A stretch of 20,106 nt of DNA from positions 1 through 20,106 of the forward strand of contig CAZVJU010000020.1 of the NCBI GenBank assembly GCA_964627195.1, given 5' to 3'. A program made the translations under genes and the position numbers. The stretch is from CAZVJU01 sp964627195. Its GTDB lineage: Bacteria > Patescibacteriota > Microgenomatia > UBA8517. Below are positions 19,948 through 20,106 of the stretch, one piece after another. A model generated the notes under the pieces. It worked only from the letters and a program-made list of their open reading frames with translations. It was not told where the DNA came from and did no database searches. Within the stretch, counting starts at the first letter, position 1. Each line of letters begins with the position of its first letter.

Positions 19948-19959
19948 TAATTGACTATT

Positions 19960-20106
19960 TATTTACAGACATCACATCCCAAGATTGGACTATAAGCAAA
20001 GCTTGCTTCTCGTTCTACTCGAAGTAAGCAAAGCTTGGCCAAAGAGTACTTTGGTAAATTATGTGATGTATGCCAAACAAATCATAACCTTAGTCCATTT
20101 TTCAAA
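19960..20106 (+). other. Possible start of an ORF running off the window
   Basis: One plus-strand frame is open from about 19958 to the edge, with a readable stretch DYKQSLLLVLLEVSKAWPKS and then VMYAKQIITLV. It has no good start (TTG near 20000 region or a late ATG at 20065) and includes the dispersed repeat in frame. About 48 open codons are not rare by chance, so this is only flagged. Confidence 0.15.
19993..20040. repeat. Two copies of TAAGCAAAGCTTG, reverse copy of the wzy repeat
   Basis: TAAGCAAAGCTTG occurs at 19993-20005 and, 32 bp on, at 20025-20037; the second runs on to give TAAGCAAAGCTTGGCC, the exact reverse complement of the first 16 bases of the 30-bp unit at 16405. The block lies inside a wider inverted repeat ACATCACAT (19969-19977) / ATGTGATGT (20061-20069). 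Confidence 0.75.

Noticed and set aside
1..20106. tRNA or rRNA genes
   Set aside because: No T-loop GTTCRANYC with a matching acceptor stem and no rRNA-like blocks were found on either strand by eye.

Overview
The window looks like a chromosomal piece from a Candidate Phyla Radiation (Patescibacteria) bacterium, probably of the Microgenomates/Woesebacteria type. This is inferred from gene content and AT-rich sequence, not from a marker tree. Supporting hints are a CofE-like protein with no F420 genes nearby, a DUF2079 membrane protein, a Wzy-type ligase with TPRs, mreB followed directly by the PBP2 gene, very tight packing, and almost no Shine-Dalgarno sites. TGA is used as a stop (folD, cofE, dprA, rpmB, the M50 gene), so the UGA-glycine code of Gracilibacteria/Absconditabacteria does not apply.

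Layout. 1-307 (minus): a RelB/DinJ-like antitoxin with a one-base frameshift, and the first codons of its partner. 343-1182 (minus): folD. 1363-3764 (plus): an overlapping set of a polyisoprenyl-phosphate-type GT2 glycosyltransferase, a YdjC/ChbG deacetylase and a methyltransferase, facing a DUF2079 membrane protein (3776-5206, minus). 5230-5523: a doubtful Cys-rich small ORF. 5632-6733: a cassette-like zone with a Phd/PIN toxin-antitoxin pair and an 82-aa orphan, each followed by a degenerate copy of the glyA 3' end. 6751-14991 (minus): glyA, cofE-like, topA, dprA, PBP2 gene (mrdA), mreB. 15097-18888 (plus): O-antigen-ligase-like TPR protein, def, fmt. 18891-19142 (minus): rpmB. 19309-19947 (plus): M50 site-2-type protease. 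The last 160 bases carry repeats and perhaps the start of another ORF.

How the genes fit. GlyA makes methylene-THF, FolD can carry it to formyl-THF, Fmt uses formyl-THF to charge the initiator tRNA, and Def removes the formyl group, so the window holds much of the formyl-methionine cycle. MreB and PBP2 form an envelope-growth pair. The GT2/YdjC pair resembles the FlmF2/NaxD logic (make, then deacetylate, a lipid-linked amino sugar), with DUF2079 and Wzy-like proteins as possible later envelope-glycan steps.

Most notable signals. (1) Three copies of the glyA 3' end separate small gene modules downstream of glyA. (2) Short palindromes and heptamer arrays sit in frame inside conserved genes (folD, topA, fmt, wzy) and also between genes, like Rickettsia palindromic elements. 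(3) Five starts lie exactly 6 nt after a -10-like hexamer, one of them with a consensus TTGACA-17-TATTAT promoter, which suggests leaderless mRNAs.
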